Assembly: GCA_018402565.1 (NCBI GenBank)
Contig: JAGYIQ010000006.1
Span: 372,001-436,000 of the forward strand
Reading direction: 5' to 3'
DNA from: Pirellulaceae bacterium
GTDB taxonomy: Bacteria; Planctomycetota; Planctomycetia; Pirellulales; Pirellulaceae
Length of the DNA: 64,000 nucleotides
Below are positions 44,881 to 53,954 of this stretch, piece by piece; position 1 is the first letter of the stretch; each line of letters starts with the position of its first letter. A program made the position numbers and the translations under genes. Under the pieces are notes generated by a model, which saw only the letters and a list, made by a program, of their open reading frames with translations, made no database searches and had not been told where the DNA came from.

Positions 44881-44969
44881 CCGCCCCAACCCACTCGATC
44901 GACTTCCGGCAGCGGCACCTCGCCGCTCTGCCGCGCACCGTTATCCCAGTTGTTTGAAGGCTCCCAGCC

Positions 44970-46388
44970 ATGTCTCTCGATCGAAGCAACGCGGTTAGCG
45001 ACAACGGGCGGCCGACGGTCGCGTCCCACTCGGCAGCGACCAATTCCCTCGCCCCCCGCGGCATTGAACCATCGACGCCTCTCCAACCGGCGTTCGAATG
45101 CCGGCTGCTTGTATTTTTTTGCTGCCTGACGATCTACTGGCTTCCGATCGTGCCCCCCAGCCGATTGGGAGCACAGGTGGTACCACAGGATCGGCCCGCA
45201 ATCTTCGATGCTCCGACCGACTTCACCGCTCCCCCCCAACTGCCGGAGATTCCAGCGGTGGCCGAGGCAGCGATCAGGGAGTCGATCGATCGCGGTATCG
45301 ACTTCTTGCTCGACAGCCAGAACTCCGACGGTTCGTGGGGCTCACCCACCCGCACCAAGGACCTGAACATCTATGCCCCCGTCCCCGGCGCTCACGACGC
45401 GTTCCGCACCGCCACGACGTCCTTGGCCATCTCCGCCTTGCATGAAGCCAAACAGATCTTGGCCGAACGACTCGACCCCAATCGCACCACTCGGATTCAA
45501 GCCGCGCTGGCCCGCAGCGAGACGTGGCTGGTGGAGAACTTACCCAAGCTGCGCCGAGCCACGGGCGACGCGATCTACAACGTCTGGGGGCACTCGTATT
45601 CAATTCAAGCGCTGGTTCGCATGCACCAAGACCTGCCCGCCGACGATCCCCGACGGGCGACTTTTGTCAAGTTGATCGAACAGCAATTCGTCTCACTGCA
45701 GAACTACGAATCCGTCGATGGCGGCTGGGGCTACTACGACTTTCGCTACAAGGCCGCGCGGCCCACCGCGGACTCCACCAGCTTCACCTCTGGGACAGCC
45801 CTGGTGGCTCTGCACGAAGCGAAAAGTATCGGCGTCGAACCGCCCCAGCGCCTGGTCAACCGAGCGATCGCTTCCGTCAAGCGGCAACAGAAACCGGATT
45901 TTTCGTACCTCTACGGCGAGTACCTCAAGTACTCCCCGATGGGTGGCATCAATCGCCCCGCCGGCAGCCTGGGGCGCACGCAGTGCTGCAACCTCGCCAT
46001 TCGCCTCTGGGGCGATGCCGCCATCACGGACAATGTCGTCAAGCATTGGCTGTGGCGTCTGTACCTGCGGAACGGTTGGCTAGATATCGGCCGCAAACGC
46101 CCCGTCCCCCACGAGTCCTGGTTCCAAGTTGCAGGTTATTTTTACTATTACGGCCACTACTACGCCGCGCTATCGATCGACCAACTGCCAGCCGCCGAGC
46201 GAGCACCGTATCAAGCGATGCTGGCGGAACTGATGCTGGAGCGGCAAGAAGCCAACGGCTCGTGGTGGGACTATCCCCTCTACAATTATCACGAACCTTA
46301 CGGCACAGGTTTTGCCCTCATGACACTGCTGCGTTGCCTGCCCGTTGATCCGGAGGCCGCCCCCAGCCCCTCGGCTAGCCAACCATGA
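44970..46388 (+). CDS. Exported terpenoid-cyclase-fold (squalene/prenyltransferase-like) protein
   Basis: A 472-residue protein with an N-terminal hydrophobic segment (LLVFFCCLTIYWLPIV) and then an alpha/alpha barrel like squalene-hopene cyclases and prenyltransferases. It shows QW-like repeats: SQNSDGSWGSP, ESVDGGWGYYDF and EANGSWWDYPLY. The cyclase catalytic DxDD motif is not seen, so it may be non-catalytic or a distinct enzyme. Its stop overlaps the next ATG by four bases (46385), so it is translated with the GT39-like gene. Planctomycetes have many exported members of this fold with unknown function. Confidence 0.8.
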   Translation: MSLDRSNAVSDNGRPTVASHSAATNSLAPRGIEPSTPLQPAFECRLLVFFCCLTIYWLPIVPPSRLGAQVVPQDRPAIFDAPTDFTAPPQLPEIPAVAEAAIRESIDRGIDFLLDSQNSDGSWGSPTRTKDLNIYAPVPGAHDAFRTATTSLAISALHEAKQILAERLDPNRTTRIQAALARSETWLVENLPKLRRATGDAIYNVWGHSYSIQALVRMHQDLPADDPRRATFVKLIEQQFVSLQNYESVDGGWGYYDFRYKAARPTADSTSFTSGTALVALHEAKSIGVEPPQRLVNRAIASVKRQQKPDFSYLYGEYLKYSPMGGINRPAGSLGRTQCCNLAIRLWGDAAITDNVVKHWLWRLYLRNGWLDIGRKRPVPHESWFQVAGYFYYYGHYYAALSIDQLPAAERAPYQAMLAELMLERQEANGSWWDYPLYNYHEPYGTGFALMTLLRCLPVDPEAAPSPSASQP

Positions 46389-47698
46389 AAAAACAGCTTC
46401 GCGTCGCCCTGCCCTTCCTTTGGATGTTCCTGTTCGCCCTAATTGTGGGCGCGATCGTACAATTCGCCGTCGGCCCCAGCCGCGTGGAGGAACTCACCGG
46501 AGATCAAGGCGATTATCACGCCCTGGCCGTGCGTTTTAAATCGGGCGGAGTTTTTGGCGAACCCGGGGCCCTAGCCTACCGGGCCCCACTTTACCCCGTG
46601 TTGCTGGGACATGTTTATGCTCGCCTCGGTTCGCACCTGACTGTCGCTCGCGCGCTCAATTGGCTACTGGCCGGTGGCATCGCGGTGCTCTCCGGCATGA
46701 TCGCATTCAATCTCTGCCAAAACCTCAAGGCCGCCTGGCTAGCCACCGCTCTGACCTGCACGCAATCCTATTGGTGGCTGCAACAGACCGAAGTGATGCC
46801 GGAAAACCTGGCCACGTTCTGCCTCGGGGTTTCCATAGCGTGTTGGCCCAATTTCAGCGCCCGCTCGCGAGCGGTCGGACGCCGCTTGCAGAAGCATGGT
46901 GCCTGGGTGGCCGCCAGTGGACTGTGGTTGGGTCTGGCCCTGTTGTGCAAACCCATTTTCCTGCTGGCACTACCACTGCTGGTCCTCTTGGCGGCGGCCT
47001 TCAGCCCAGCCAATCAACGTCAGTCCCAAGTCGCGTTTGCGCTGATCTTCGTTCTCGTCGCATTGATCCCCGTCGGTGGATGGACCTATCGCAACTACAA
47101 GGCCCTGGGCCAGTGGGTTCCCATTACGACGGGCTCTGGCGAGGTGTTTTGGGGTGCCCACGCCCCGGAAACCCTGCAGCAAGCCAAGGGCTCCTGGACG
47201 CTACAACCCCTGCCCACGGAATTCCAAGCCAAGATCGATGCGGCAGCCCCGCAGACACGCGAAATTGTCAGCTCGCAGGTCCGCTGGGACGCCGGTTGGG
47301 CCAGCCTCCGCGATGCCGCCCCGACGGATGTCGCTCTGCACTTTCTCCTCAAGCCACTGCGACTGTGGTCCCCCAGTACCTTCTTCCCCGCTGAGGGCTG
47401 GCAGTGGGCTCTCAAGCTGCCCTTGATCCTACTCAACCTGACCGTACTACTGGGGTTTGCCTATCAACTGCGTCAAGACTTTACCATCAGACCGTTGGTC
47501 CTGGCGCTATCGCTAAGTCTCACGGTAACCGCCTGTATTTTCTGGGGAACCATCCGCTTCCAGTACTTGTTGCTGCCAGTCATCTCCGGCATGGCCGCAA
47601 TCAGCTTCTACCACTACTTGCCCGACCTCAAGATCTTTCGCAAGCCAAGTCGCCGCAGCCGACGAGACACCAAATTCAAACAAACCAAGTTTGACTAA
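46385..47698 (+). CDS. GT39/ArnT-like membrane glycosyltransferase
   Basis: A 437-residue polytopic protein with about ten hydrophobic helices and the family's early acidic motif in a periplasmic loop (GDQGDYHALAVRF), the YRAPLYPVLLG segment and WLLAGG helices. Related proteins transfer sugars from polyprenyl phosphate to lipid or protein. A charged C-terminal tail (KPSRRSRRDTKFKQTKFD) follows. ATG 46385 overlaps the preceding stop as ATGA. Substrate and acceptor unknown. Confidence 0.8.
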   Translation: MKKQLRVALPFLWMFLFALIVGAIVQFAVGPSRVEELTGDQGDYHALAVRFKSGGVFGEPGALAYRAPLYPVLLGHVYARLGSHLTVARALNWLLAGGIAVLSGMIAFNLCQNLKAAWLATALTCTQSYWWLQQTEVMPENLATFCLGVSIACWPNFSARSRAVGRRLQKHGAWVAASGLWLGLALLCKPIFLLALPLLVLLAAAFSPANQRQSQVAFALIFVLVALIPVGGWTYRNYKALGQWVPITTGSGEVFWGAHAPETLQQAKGSWTLQPLPTEFQAKIDAAAPQTREIVSSQVRWDAGWASLRDAAPTDVALHFLLKPLRLWSPSTFFPAEGWQWALKLPLILLNLTVLLGFAYQLRQDFTIRPLVLALSLSLTVTACIFWGTIRFQYLLLPVISGMAAISFYHYLPDLKIFRKPSRRSRRDTKFKQTKFD

Positions 47699-47911
47699 CC
47701 CGCAATCCGCACAAACATCGTCACCACTCACGAACGACCGCGACCCGATTGTCTGCTGCCCCCCGCCGAGGCCGTCCTTGGGCCTTGTAATTCACAGCGC
47801 TGTAACAAATTCTTCATCGGAACGTCACAATGACTTGTTAGGATTCTGCCCGTGCTAAGTTGCTCACGTCGAGCAACGGTACGGAAGATTGTTGCTTCAC
47901 AACGGAGAATC

Positions 47912-48778
47912 ATGATGAAGCGTCCACAAGGATTTACCTTGGTCGAGTTGCTGGTGGTGATCGCCATCATCGGCGTATTGATGGGCCTGTTGCTGCCGGC
48001 CGTCCAGATGGCTCGCGCTGCCGCACGTGTTGTCGATGGCAAGAACCGCATCCGCCAACTGAACTTAGGCGCCTTGAACTTCGAATCGTCCAAGCGAGTT
48101 TTCCCACCGTCCATCACCACAGTGACGGGGGATCCGAAGTTTATCCGCGGCTCGCTGTTTGTTCACATCCTGCCGTTCTTGGAACAGCAGAACCTGCTGG
48201 ACTTGACCTCGGGCACAGGCAACTACTACGGAGTCTACCGCTTGCCGGTCTCCTTCTTCAAGAATCCTGACGACAGCACGCTCGGTGCTAACGGCGTTCT
48301 GAATCACGTCCCGTGGGGCGAGTACGGTTTGATCGGCTATGGCGCCAACTACCAAGCGTTCGGCTCGATTCGTCCGGCCGGCCGCGACATCCGTGGCATG
48401 GGCAGCTTCACCGACGGCACCTCCAACACGATCAGCTTCGGCGAACGCTACATGTCGATGAAGAACGCCGCTGCCACCAGCAACAACGACAACTGGTACT
48501 ACAACATCTGGGCCTACGGTGAAGAGTACTGGTACGAATGGAATCCAATCTTCGCCGCCTACATCACTGGCCCCGCCAGCAAGTTCCAAGTACGCCCAAC
48601 CGAAGGTAGCGACACCTCCACCGTCAACCCGCTGTTGGCCCATGCTCCGCGTAGCTCCGGCATGTTGGTCGGCATGATCGATGGCAGCACCAACATGATT
48701 GCCCCCGAAGTCGACGAAAACGTGTGGTGGGCTGCTTGCACCCCCCGCGGTGGCGAAGTGCTGAGCATCCACGAATAA
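47912..48778 (+). CDS. DUF1559 prepilin-like protein
   Basis: A 288-residue planctomycete-specific pseudopilin. It begins with the type IV prepilin signature RPQGFTLVELLVVIAIIGVLMGLLLPAVQ, with cleavage after Gly and Glu at +5. The DUF1559 body follows (GANYQAFGSIRPAGRDIRGMG and FTDGTSNTISFGERY), and the C-terminal motif HAPRSSGMLVGMIDGS is typical. ATG 47912, with GGAG upstream, is chosen over the longer frame. DUF1559 proteins occur in dozens per planctomycete genome; their role is unknown, possibly surface fibres. A lipoprotein gene follows, as often. Confidence 0.94.
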   Translation: MMKRPQGFTLVELLVVIAIIGVLMGLLLPAVQMARAAARVVDGKNRIRQLNLGALNFESSKRVFPPSITTVTGDPKFIRGSLFVHILPFLEQQNLLDLTSGTGNYYGVYRLPVSFFKNPDDSTLGANGVLNHVPWGEYGLIGYGANYQAFGSIRPAGRDIRGMGSFTDGTSNTISFGERYMSMKNAAATSNNDNWYYNIWAYGEEYWYEWNPIFAAYITGPASKFQVRPTEGSDTSTVNPLLAHAPRSSGMLVGMIDGSTNMIAPEVDENVWWAACTPRGGEVLSIHE

Positions 48779-48827
48779 CGCGAACGACGTGGACCGACCT
48801 GATCGAATTGAAAGAAACGGAGTGACG

Positions 48828-49283
48828 ATGCTAAAGAAGTTCGTTTGCCAACAGATCCTGCCTCTGATCCTGCTACTCGGGTTGATCGGCTGTAACGAAG
48901 CCCCACCCGAGATCACCCAGGGCAAGGTCATGTACAAAGGTCGTGGTGTTTTTCCAGCCACCTTGCTGTTTAAAGATAGCCAGGGCAAAGTGCTGCCCAC
49001 CAGCACGGCGGATGACGGATCGTTCAAGCTGATCGATGTCAAAAAAGACAAGTATCGGCTGGCGATTCAAATCCCCAAGCTGGCTAATTTGGGCAGCAAG
49101 CGGGGCCCGGAAGCCGATGCCGATGCCGCCCCTGAAGGCGCCCGTGAAGCAACCGTGCCGGCGAAATTTAAGGATGCGAATGTCGGTATTCCGGCTAAGT
49201 ATGAGGACTTCGACTCCAGCAAACTTGAGTTCGACTTCACCAGCGAAATCAGTCAAGACATCCAGATCACTTTGGAAGACTGA
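48828..49283 (+). CDS. Small DUF1559-associated lipoprotein
   Basis: A 151-residue protein with signal peptide and lipobox LLGLIGC. The mature part begins with NEAPPEITQGKVMYKGRG and has carboxypeptidase-regulatory-like beta strands (ATLLFKDSQGKVLPTSTADDGSFKLIDVKKDKYRLAIQ). Such proteins commonly accompany DUF1559 genes in planctomycetes. ATG 48828 is followed at once by the signal sequence. It is followed by a strong terminator. Confidence 0.85.
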   Translation: MLKKFVCQQILPLILLLGLIGCNEAPPEITQGKVMYKGRGVFPATLLFKDSQGKVLPTSTADDGSFKLIDVKKDKYRLAIQIPKLANLGSKRGPEADADAAPEGAREATVPAKFKDANVGIPAKYEDFDSSKLEFDFTSEISQDIQITLED

Positions 49284-49322
49284 GCCTTACCCGCACGCTT
49301 CAATTCGGTAAACATCGCACGG

Positions 49323-49360
49323 ACTGCCGTGTCCCCCGTGGACACGGCAGTCTTTTTTTT
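49323..49360 (+). terminator. Rho-independent terminator after the DUF1559/lipoprotein operon
   Basis: A stem of ACTGCCGTGTCC paired with GGACACGGCAGT around a short loop (ccccgt region), then a run of eight T residues. The T-run is shared with the target site of the 163-bp element that follows. Confidence 0.85.
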
Positions 49361-49539
49361 AACCGTTCACGGGTGGGAGGTTATCCTCGGGGCTGGTGCA
49401 TTCCGCAAGTCGGTGCATTCCGCAAGTCGGATGGGTCTCGGGGTAAACCGATAGCGTTCTCCAGTTGCTTTGACTCGCAAACGATCGTACTGGTTAGCCC
49501 GACTTGCTGCATGACACCCTACGGGGCGTGAACGGTTAC
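49359..49539 (-). mobile_element. 181-bp variant of the 163-bp element with internal duplication
   Basis: A reverse-orientation copy starting TTAACCGTTCACG (end mutated) and ending CGTGAACGGTTAC. The 17-bp segment ggtgcattccgcaagtc is tandemly duplicated inside, accounting, with one extra base, for the longer length. A CTTTTTT flanks both sides (49352-49358 and 49540-49546), so the target was the T-run of the terminator. A partial second left end (gtaaccgtgcacgctttgttg) begins at 49547, right after it. Confidence 0.88.
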
Positions 49540-49568
49540 CTTTTTTGTAACCGTGCACGCTTTGTTGG

Positions 49569-50241
49569 AGGAATGTGTCACTTGCAGATCAGCGTAGATT
49601 AGCGCCGATTCGTACTCCCATTCCCGAATCCAAGTGGAACGGAACACGAATCGGCACGAATCGGCGCAAATAGCACACTGTATTTGCTGTGCCTGCGTTC
49701 CTCTGCTTCCTTGTCCCCTGCTCGCGGTTTACCCGCCAGGCCAACGCCATGATCCACCAACACCCATCCCGTCACTCACCACGAAACAACACCTCCACAG
49801 ACCTTTCGTGCCTTTCGTGCCTTTCGTGGTTCCCCCACCCCGCACCACCCCTGTGACCATGCTCCTAGCGGTTAGCTGTTAGCTGTTAGCTGTTAGCGCA
49901 GGGCGTATATCTTGCATTTTTCATTCTCCATTTTCCATTTTCCATTTTTTATTTTTCATTCCCCCTTTTTTTCATTCTCCATTTTTCCTTTTTCCTTTTT
50001 CCTTCCCCTTTTTCTCAAACGCTTCTCCATTCTCTCTGCCTCTCACCCAACGAATTCCTCCAGTCCTTCCCATCTCTTGGGGTTCAAATTTTCTGCGGGG
50101 CTGAACGGTTATCTTGTTTGCAGACGTTTAGCGAAACACGCCCCGAGTTTTACCTACCGACCGCGAACTTGACACAGGCATCGGCACGACCGACAATCAG
50201 CCTCACACGCGGGCAATCCCTCGGCTGTTGTTGCGGTACCC
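49569..50241. other. AT-rich and repeat-rich intergenic region
   Basis: No gene visible. It holds a small run of cgtgcctttcgtgcctttcg-type repeats (about 49805-49830), a tandem gttagct repeat (49867-49897), and a strikingly T/C-rich plus strand at about 49915-50040 (ttttccatttttcattctcc motifs). A stray GAACGGTTAT resembling the end of the 163-bp element lies near 50104-50112. Confidence 0.5.
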
Positions 50242-51873
50242 ATGATCCCATCGTCCCTCACGCGTTTTTCGCCTTGGCCACTGGTAATTGCCACCGTCAT
50301 CGGAGTAGCCGCTGCCCTGGCAGGCTACCTCCGCTATGCCCCGCCGCCACTCCCCGCCGAGGGAACCCCAGAGCGGCAGGCTCACCAGCGGATCGTGCAG
50401 ATCATGCACGATTTGGTGGGCGATGGGATCCCCCACCCGGCCGGCTCCGAGCAAAACCGGATCGTGCGAGATAGAATCATCGCGCATGTCGAGGACTTGG
50501 GGCTGTCGGTTGAGCAGCATGAGACCTCGGCCCTCAATCGTCGGACCCAACAGCCCGTACCCCTGGTCAATCTGCTCGTCTTCCTCCCCGGCACCGAACC
50601 CGCCGGCACCATCGCACTGGCATCCCATCACGACAGCACCCCGAATGGTCCCGGGGCGGCGGATGACGCGGCGGCCGTCGCCATTTCACTCGAGTTGCTC
50701 CGTCATTATCAAGCCAATCCACCCAAAAACAATCTGCTAATTTTGATCACCGACGGCGAGGAACTGGGCCTGCTGGGCGCCGAGAAATTTGTGCGCGAGC
50801 ACCCGCGGGCTCTCGATATCGACCTGCTCGTGAACCTGGAGGCCCGCGGCACCAGTGGCCCCAGCTGCATGTTCGAGACGGCCGACGCCAGCCTCTGGTC
50901 GATCCAGCATTACGCGGCCATCGCCCAGAGACCCATCACCAGTTCGTTGTTCTATGAGGTCTATCGTCTCCTGCCCAACAATACCGACTTTACGCGGTAC
51001 AAGGAGCTCCCCATCCAGGGCTGGAACTTTGCCTTTATCGGTTCGGTCCTCAACTACCACACCCCCCAAGACACCGTCGATAACGTGGACCCCCGCAGTA
51101 TCTACCACCACACACAACACGCCGCCGGGCTGATGGCTCGCTTGGCCCACGCAGAAACACTTTCCACCCAGCCCGGCCGAGCTATTTACTTCGACTTCTT
51201 GGGCTGGGGCGTGATCCACTGGCCACAGTCTTGGGCCGTGCCTCTCGCCGCTCTACCGACACTTCTGGCTCTGACCGCCTGCGTGGCACTGGCCCAACGC
51301 CGCCGCATCCGCCCACTCCACCTGCTCATCGCCACCGCCGGACTCGGCTTGACGCTCCTGATACTCCTCGCCGGCTTGGTCGCCACTTTCTACAGTCTGC
51401 AATGGCAAGACCATTTTTCGCCTCCCTGGCCGAACTACCCGCTTCCACTGTTGCTTGTCTTCTGGGTTGTGTCGATCGGCCTGCTGCTGGCTGGCGGATG
51501 GCTGCTGCAACGCCAGCGGACTGAAATCTACCTACTGATGTCATTCGTTTGGCTGGCACTGCTGTGGCTGACCTCCGTTTACGTGCCCGGGGCCAGCTAC
51601 CTGTTCCTGCTCCCCGCGTGCGGACACGCCTTGGGAGCCTGGGCCGTCGACCGGGCCCCAGTCCTGGCGGCGACGCTGGCGTGGGCCCCGATCGCGCTGC
51701 TGTGGCTGCCGCTGGAGCCGCTCTTCTACGACGCACTCGGCTTCATGAACCGCGATATCTTGCTGGGTCGGCTCTTTCTTCTACACATCGGCCTGCTGCC
51801 CGCCTGCCTGGCGTGCCACGCTCCCGTTGCCACGGATCAATCCGACGCGACCTCCCCCCAAACCACCCCCTAA
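50242..51873 (+). CDS. M28 family metallopeptidase with C-terminal membrane domain
   Basis: A 543-residue protein: N-terminal membrane anchor (VIATVIGVAAALAGYL), then an M28 zinc aminopeptidase domain (about 45-320), then about six hydrophobic helices. Visible zinc-site motifs are LASHHDSTPNGPGAADDAAA (His and Asp), LITDGEELGLLGAEKF (Glu pair), DLLVNLEARG and LNYHTPQDT (His). The layout resembles ER metallopeptidase 1/Fxna-type M28 proteins. It probably cleaves peptides in the periplasm. ATG 50242. Confidence 0.88.
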   Translation: MIPSSLTRFSPWPLVIATVIGVAAALAGYLRYAPPPLPAEGTPERQAHQRIVQIMHDLVGDGIPHPAGSEQNRIVRDRIIAHVEDLGLSVEQHETSALNRRTQQPVPLVNLLVFLPGTEPAGTIALASHHDSTPNGPGAADDAAAVAISLELLRHYQANPPKNNLLILITDGEELGLLGAEKFVREHPRALDIDLLVNLEARGTSGPSCMFETADASLWSIQHYAAIAQRPITSSLFYEVYRLLPNNTDFTRYKELPIQGWNFAFIGSVLNYHTPQDTVDNVDPRSIYHHTQHAAGLMARLAHAETLSTQPGRAIYFDFLGWGVIHWPQSWAVPLAALPTLLALTACVALAQRRRIRPLHLLIATAGLGLTLLILLAGLVATFYSLQWQDHFSPPWPNYPLPLLLVFWVVSIGLLLAGGWLLQRQRTEIYLLMSFVWLALLWLTSVYVPGASYLFLLPACGHALGAWAVDRAPVLAATLAWAPIALLWLPLEPLFYDALGFMNRDILLGRLFLLHIGLLPACLACHAPVATDQSDATSPQTTP

Positions 51874-51891
51874 CTCGCCAAAGTGGTTCCC

Positions 51892-52263
51892 ATGACTCAA
51901 AGCAAAAACTTCGGAATGGCCTGCTTGGTCCTGGCTGCGTTACTAGCGATGTCAGCCGTCAATACTACATGTAACCGTTCACGCCTCGTAGGGTGTCATG
52001 CAGCAAGTCGGGCTAACCGAACGATCGTTTGCGAGTACGAGCAAATGGAGAACGCAACCGGTTTGCCCAGAGAACCTTCCGACTTGCGGAATGCACCAGA
52101 CCCGAGGATTACCTCCCACCCGTGAACGGTTACGACTACATTCATCTCCCCCCGTGTTCCGGTAGGTGACGCCTCCGGTCTCGGCGTCAGTCGCATGGTG
52201 GGGGCATTTCTGCCTTCACTCGTGCTGCTGGCAGTGGCAGCCTGGTTAATGAAAAAACGCTAA
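51892..52263 (+). pseudogene. Small membrane-protein gene broken by the 163-bp element
   Basis: The left part reads MTQSKNFGMACLVLAALL and on to AVNTT. The right part, after the element, reads FISPRVPVGDASGLGVSR and on to LLAVAAWLMKKR, ending at 52263. Deleting 171 bp (element plus duplicated target) rejoins the two in one frame as a 66-residue protein with two hydrophobic segments. At present translation runs from the first part into the repeat and stops inside it (52125), giving about 77 nonsense-tailed residues. Function unknown. The gene starts 18 bases after the M28 gene and may be co-transcribed with it. Confidence 0.85.
51971..52133 (+). mobile_element. 163-bp inverted-repeat element inside the broken membrane-protein gene
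   Basis: A full copy with ends GTAACCGTTCACG and CGTGAACGGTTAC, 163 bp. Flanks are TACTACAT (51963-51970) and GACTACAT (52134-52141), an 8-bp target duplication with one mismatch. The empty site can be deduced from the reading frame of the interrupted gene. Confidence 0.92.
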
Positions 52264-52300
52264 TAGCGATGGGTCAACATCAAATTACGGAACCGTCTTT

Positions 52301-52747
52301 ATGCCCAACGATAAAATTGAGATTCCCGGTCTCGGGACTTTTGTACCAGATTATTGGGAGTCAGGCGAACTGGGCTGCTTCAAGCAGATCATCGCCTTTC
52401 GCAACAGCGCTCCGGAACTGGTGGTTTATCCCAACGGCACAAAACCACCATCGTTAGAAGCGCAACACGAATTGCTGGATCGATTCCAACGCTTTTCAGC
52501 ACAAGTGGAGGAAGCTTTAACCAACTTCCCGACGCAACTGCGCGAAGAATGTCGACTGTACGAGATTCCCTGCGATCACGTGTCCGATCGCCAAATGCTC
52601 GATGAGCTATCCTGGACCAATATCAAGCTGGACCCAGGTGGCACGATCGAATGTTACGCAAGGTTACCGACGGTCACAACAAACTACGACATCTCGTTTG
52701 GGTTCAATCGCCAAATGAGGCTGTATCGAGTACAATTTGACGGGTGA
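52301..52747 (+). CDS. Hypothetical 148-residue soluble protein
   Basis: Starts MPNDKIEIPGLGTFVPDYWESG with a WESGELGCFKQI segment, and continues as an alpha/beta acidic protein without membrane segments. I do not recognise the family; size and composition resemble some immunity-like or DUF6985-type proteins, but that is a guess. It lies 37 bases downstream of the broken membrane gene and 136 bases upstream of the choloylglycine-hydrolase-like gene. Confidence 0.68.
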   Translation: MPNDKIEIPGLGTFVPDYWESGELGCFKQIIAFRNSAPELVVYPNGTKPPSLEAQHELLDRFQRFSAQVEEALTNFPTQLREECRLYEIPCDHVSDRQMLDELSWTNIKLDPGGTIECYARLPTVTTNYDISFGFNRQMRLYRVQFDG

Positions 52748-52883
52748 CCCACCCCGACCGCCGCACTGGCTGATCGACCACCAATCGACCACGGTCTGAC
52801 TTCTAGCAGGTCACCATCGCCAGCGTCCTTGCGGCAATGGCGAGTCGATCTTCCGCTCATCACATCGCCGAGGAGAAACGCCA

Positions 52884-53948
52884 ATGTTCACGACGCAAAT
52901 GCTCGCTGGTCTGCTTTCCATCGTCTGCGTGACACCACCACTGCCCGCACCGACGGTGACTCCAGCGGCGCCTTGCTCGCGAATCCTCTGGAATGATAAC
53001 GGACGCTCGGTCATCGTGGGCCGCAACATGGATTGGTTCGAAGACATTCGCAGCAACCTGTGGGTTCTACCACGCGGCATGCAACGCAGTGGACTGGCGC
53101 AGGTCAACCCGCTGCGGTGGACCAGCAAATACGGCAGCGTGGTCATTACCGCTTACGATGTGGGCACCGCCGATGGCATCAATGAAAAGGGACTGGCGGG
53201 ACACCTGCTGTTCCTGCCAGAGACCTCCGTCGGCCCCAGAGACGAGTCGCTGCCCGGCCTGAGCATGTCGTTGTGGGTCCAGTACTACCTGGATCAATTC
53301 GCGACCGTCGCCGAAGCCGTCGCGGCCTTCGAAACCCAACCCTACCAGCTGCAAATGGCGGTGGAGCCCACCAGCATGAAGGCGGCCACCGTTCACATCG
53401 CCTTGAACGATGCCACGGGCGATTCGGCCGTTATCGAATGCATCGATGGGGTCATCAAAATTTATCACGACCGCAGTTACGTAGTCATGACCAATCAACC
53501 GTCGTTCGACAAACAGCTAGAGAACCTCCGCCAATATCGCGGGTTCGGCGGCGACCAGCGACTGCCAGGCACACACGAGCCAGCCGATCGATTCGTCCGA
53601 GGAGCGTATTACGTCAAGAACCTACCCCAACCGAAATCGGACCGCGAGGCGATTGCGGCCATGATGAGCGTGATGCGAAACGTTTCAGCCCCCTTCGGAG
53701 TCGCCGACCCCGAACGACCCAATGTCTCGACCACCATTTGGCGAACCGTTACCGACCTAACCAACGGCGTCCTGTACTACGACTCCGTCTTCAGCCCACA
53801 AGTCTTCTGGGTCGATACCAGGAAACTCAACTTCGACGCCGAACAACCCGTGCGAAAGTTGACCCTGGTCGACAACTTCGATCACTCCGGAGAAGTCTCC
53901 CAGCGATTCGCACCCGCGGAAATGTTTCGCTTCCTACCACCCAACTGA
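52884..53948 (+). CDS. Choloylglycine hydrolase-like / linear amide C-N hydrolase (Ntn fold)
   Basis: A 354-residue exported Ntn hydrolase. After the signal peptide (about 1-30) the mature N-terminus would be Cys31 in APAAPCSRILW, the expected nucleophile. GRNMDWFED has the conserved Arg and Asp, and GLAGHLLFLPET, MTNQPSFD (Asn) and RFVRGAYYV (Arg) follow the family pattern. Family members hydrolyse amides such as bile-salt conjugates, penicillin V or acyl-homoserine lactones; the substrate here is unknown. ATG 52884 has GAGGAG upstream. Confidence 0.88.
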   Translation: MFTTQMLAGLLSIVCVTPPLPAPTVTPAAPCSRILWNDNGRSVIVGRNMDWFEDIRSNLWVLPRGMQRSGLAQVNPLRWTSKYGSVVITAYDVGTADGINEKGLAGHLLFLPETSVGPRDESLPGLSMSLWVQYYLDQFATVAEAVAAFETQPYQLQMAVEPTSMKAATVHIALNDATGDSAVIECIDGVIKIYHDRSYVVMTNQPSFDKQLENLRQYRGFGGDQRLPGTHEPADRFVRGAYYVKNLPQPKSDREAIAAMMSVMRNVSAPFGVADPERPNVSTTIWRTVTDLTNGVLYYDSVFSPQVFWVDTRKLNFDAEQPVRKLTLVDNFDHSGEVSQRFAPAEMFRFLPPN

Positions 53949-53954
53949 CGCCGC

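Noticed and set aside
49915..50040. T-rich tract as a possible structural RNA or origin
   Set aside because: Low-complexity sequence without conserved stems, DnaA boxes or neighbouring dnaA.
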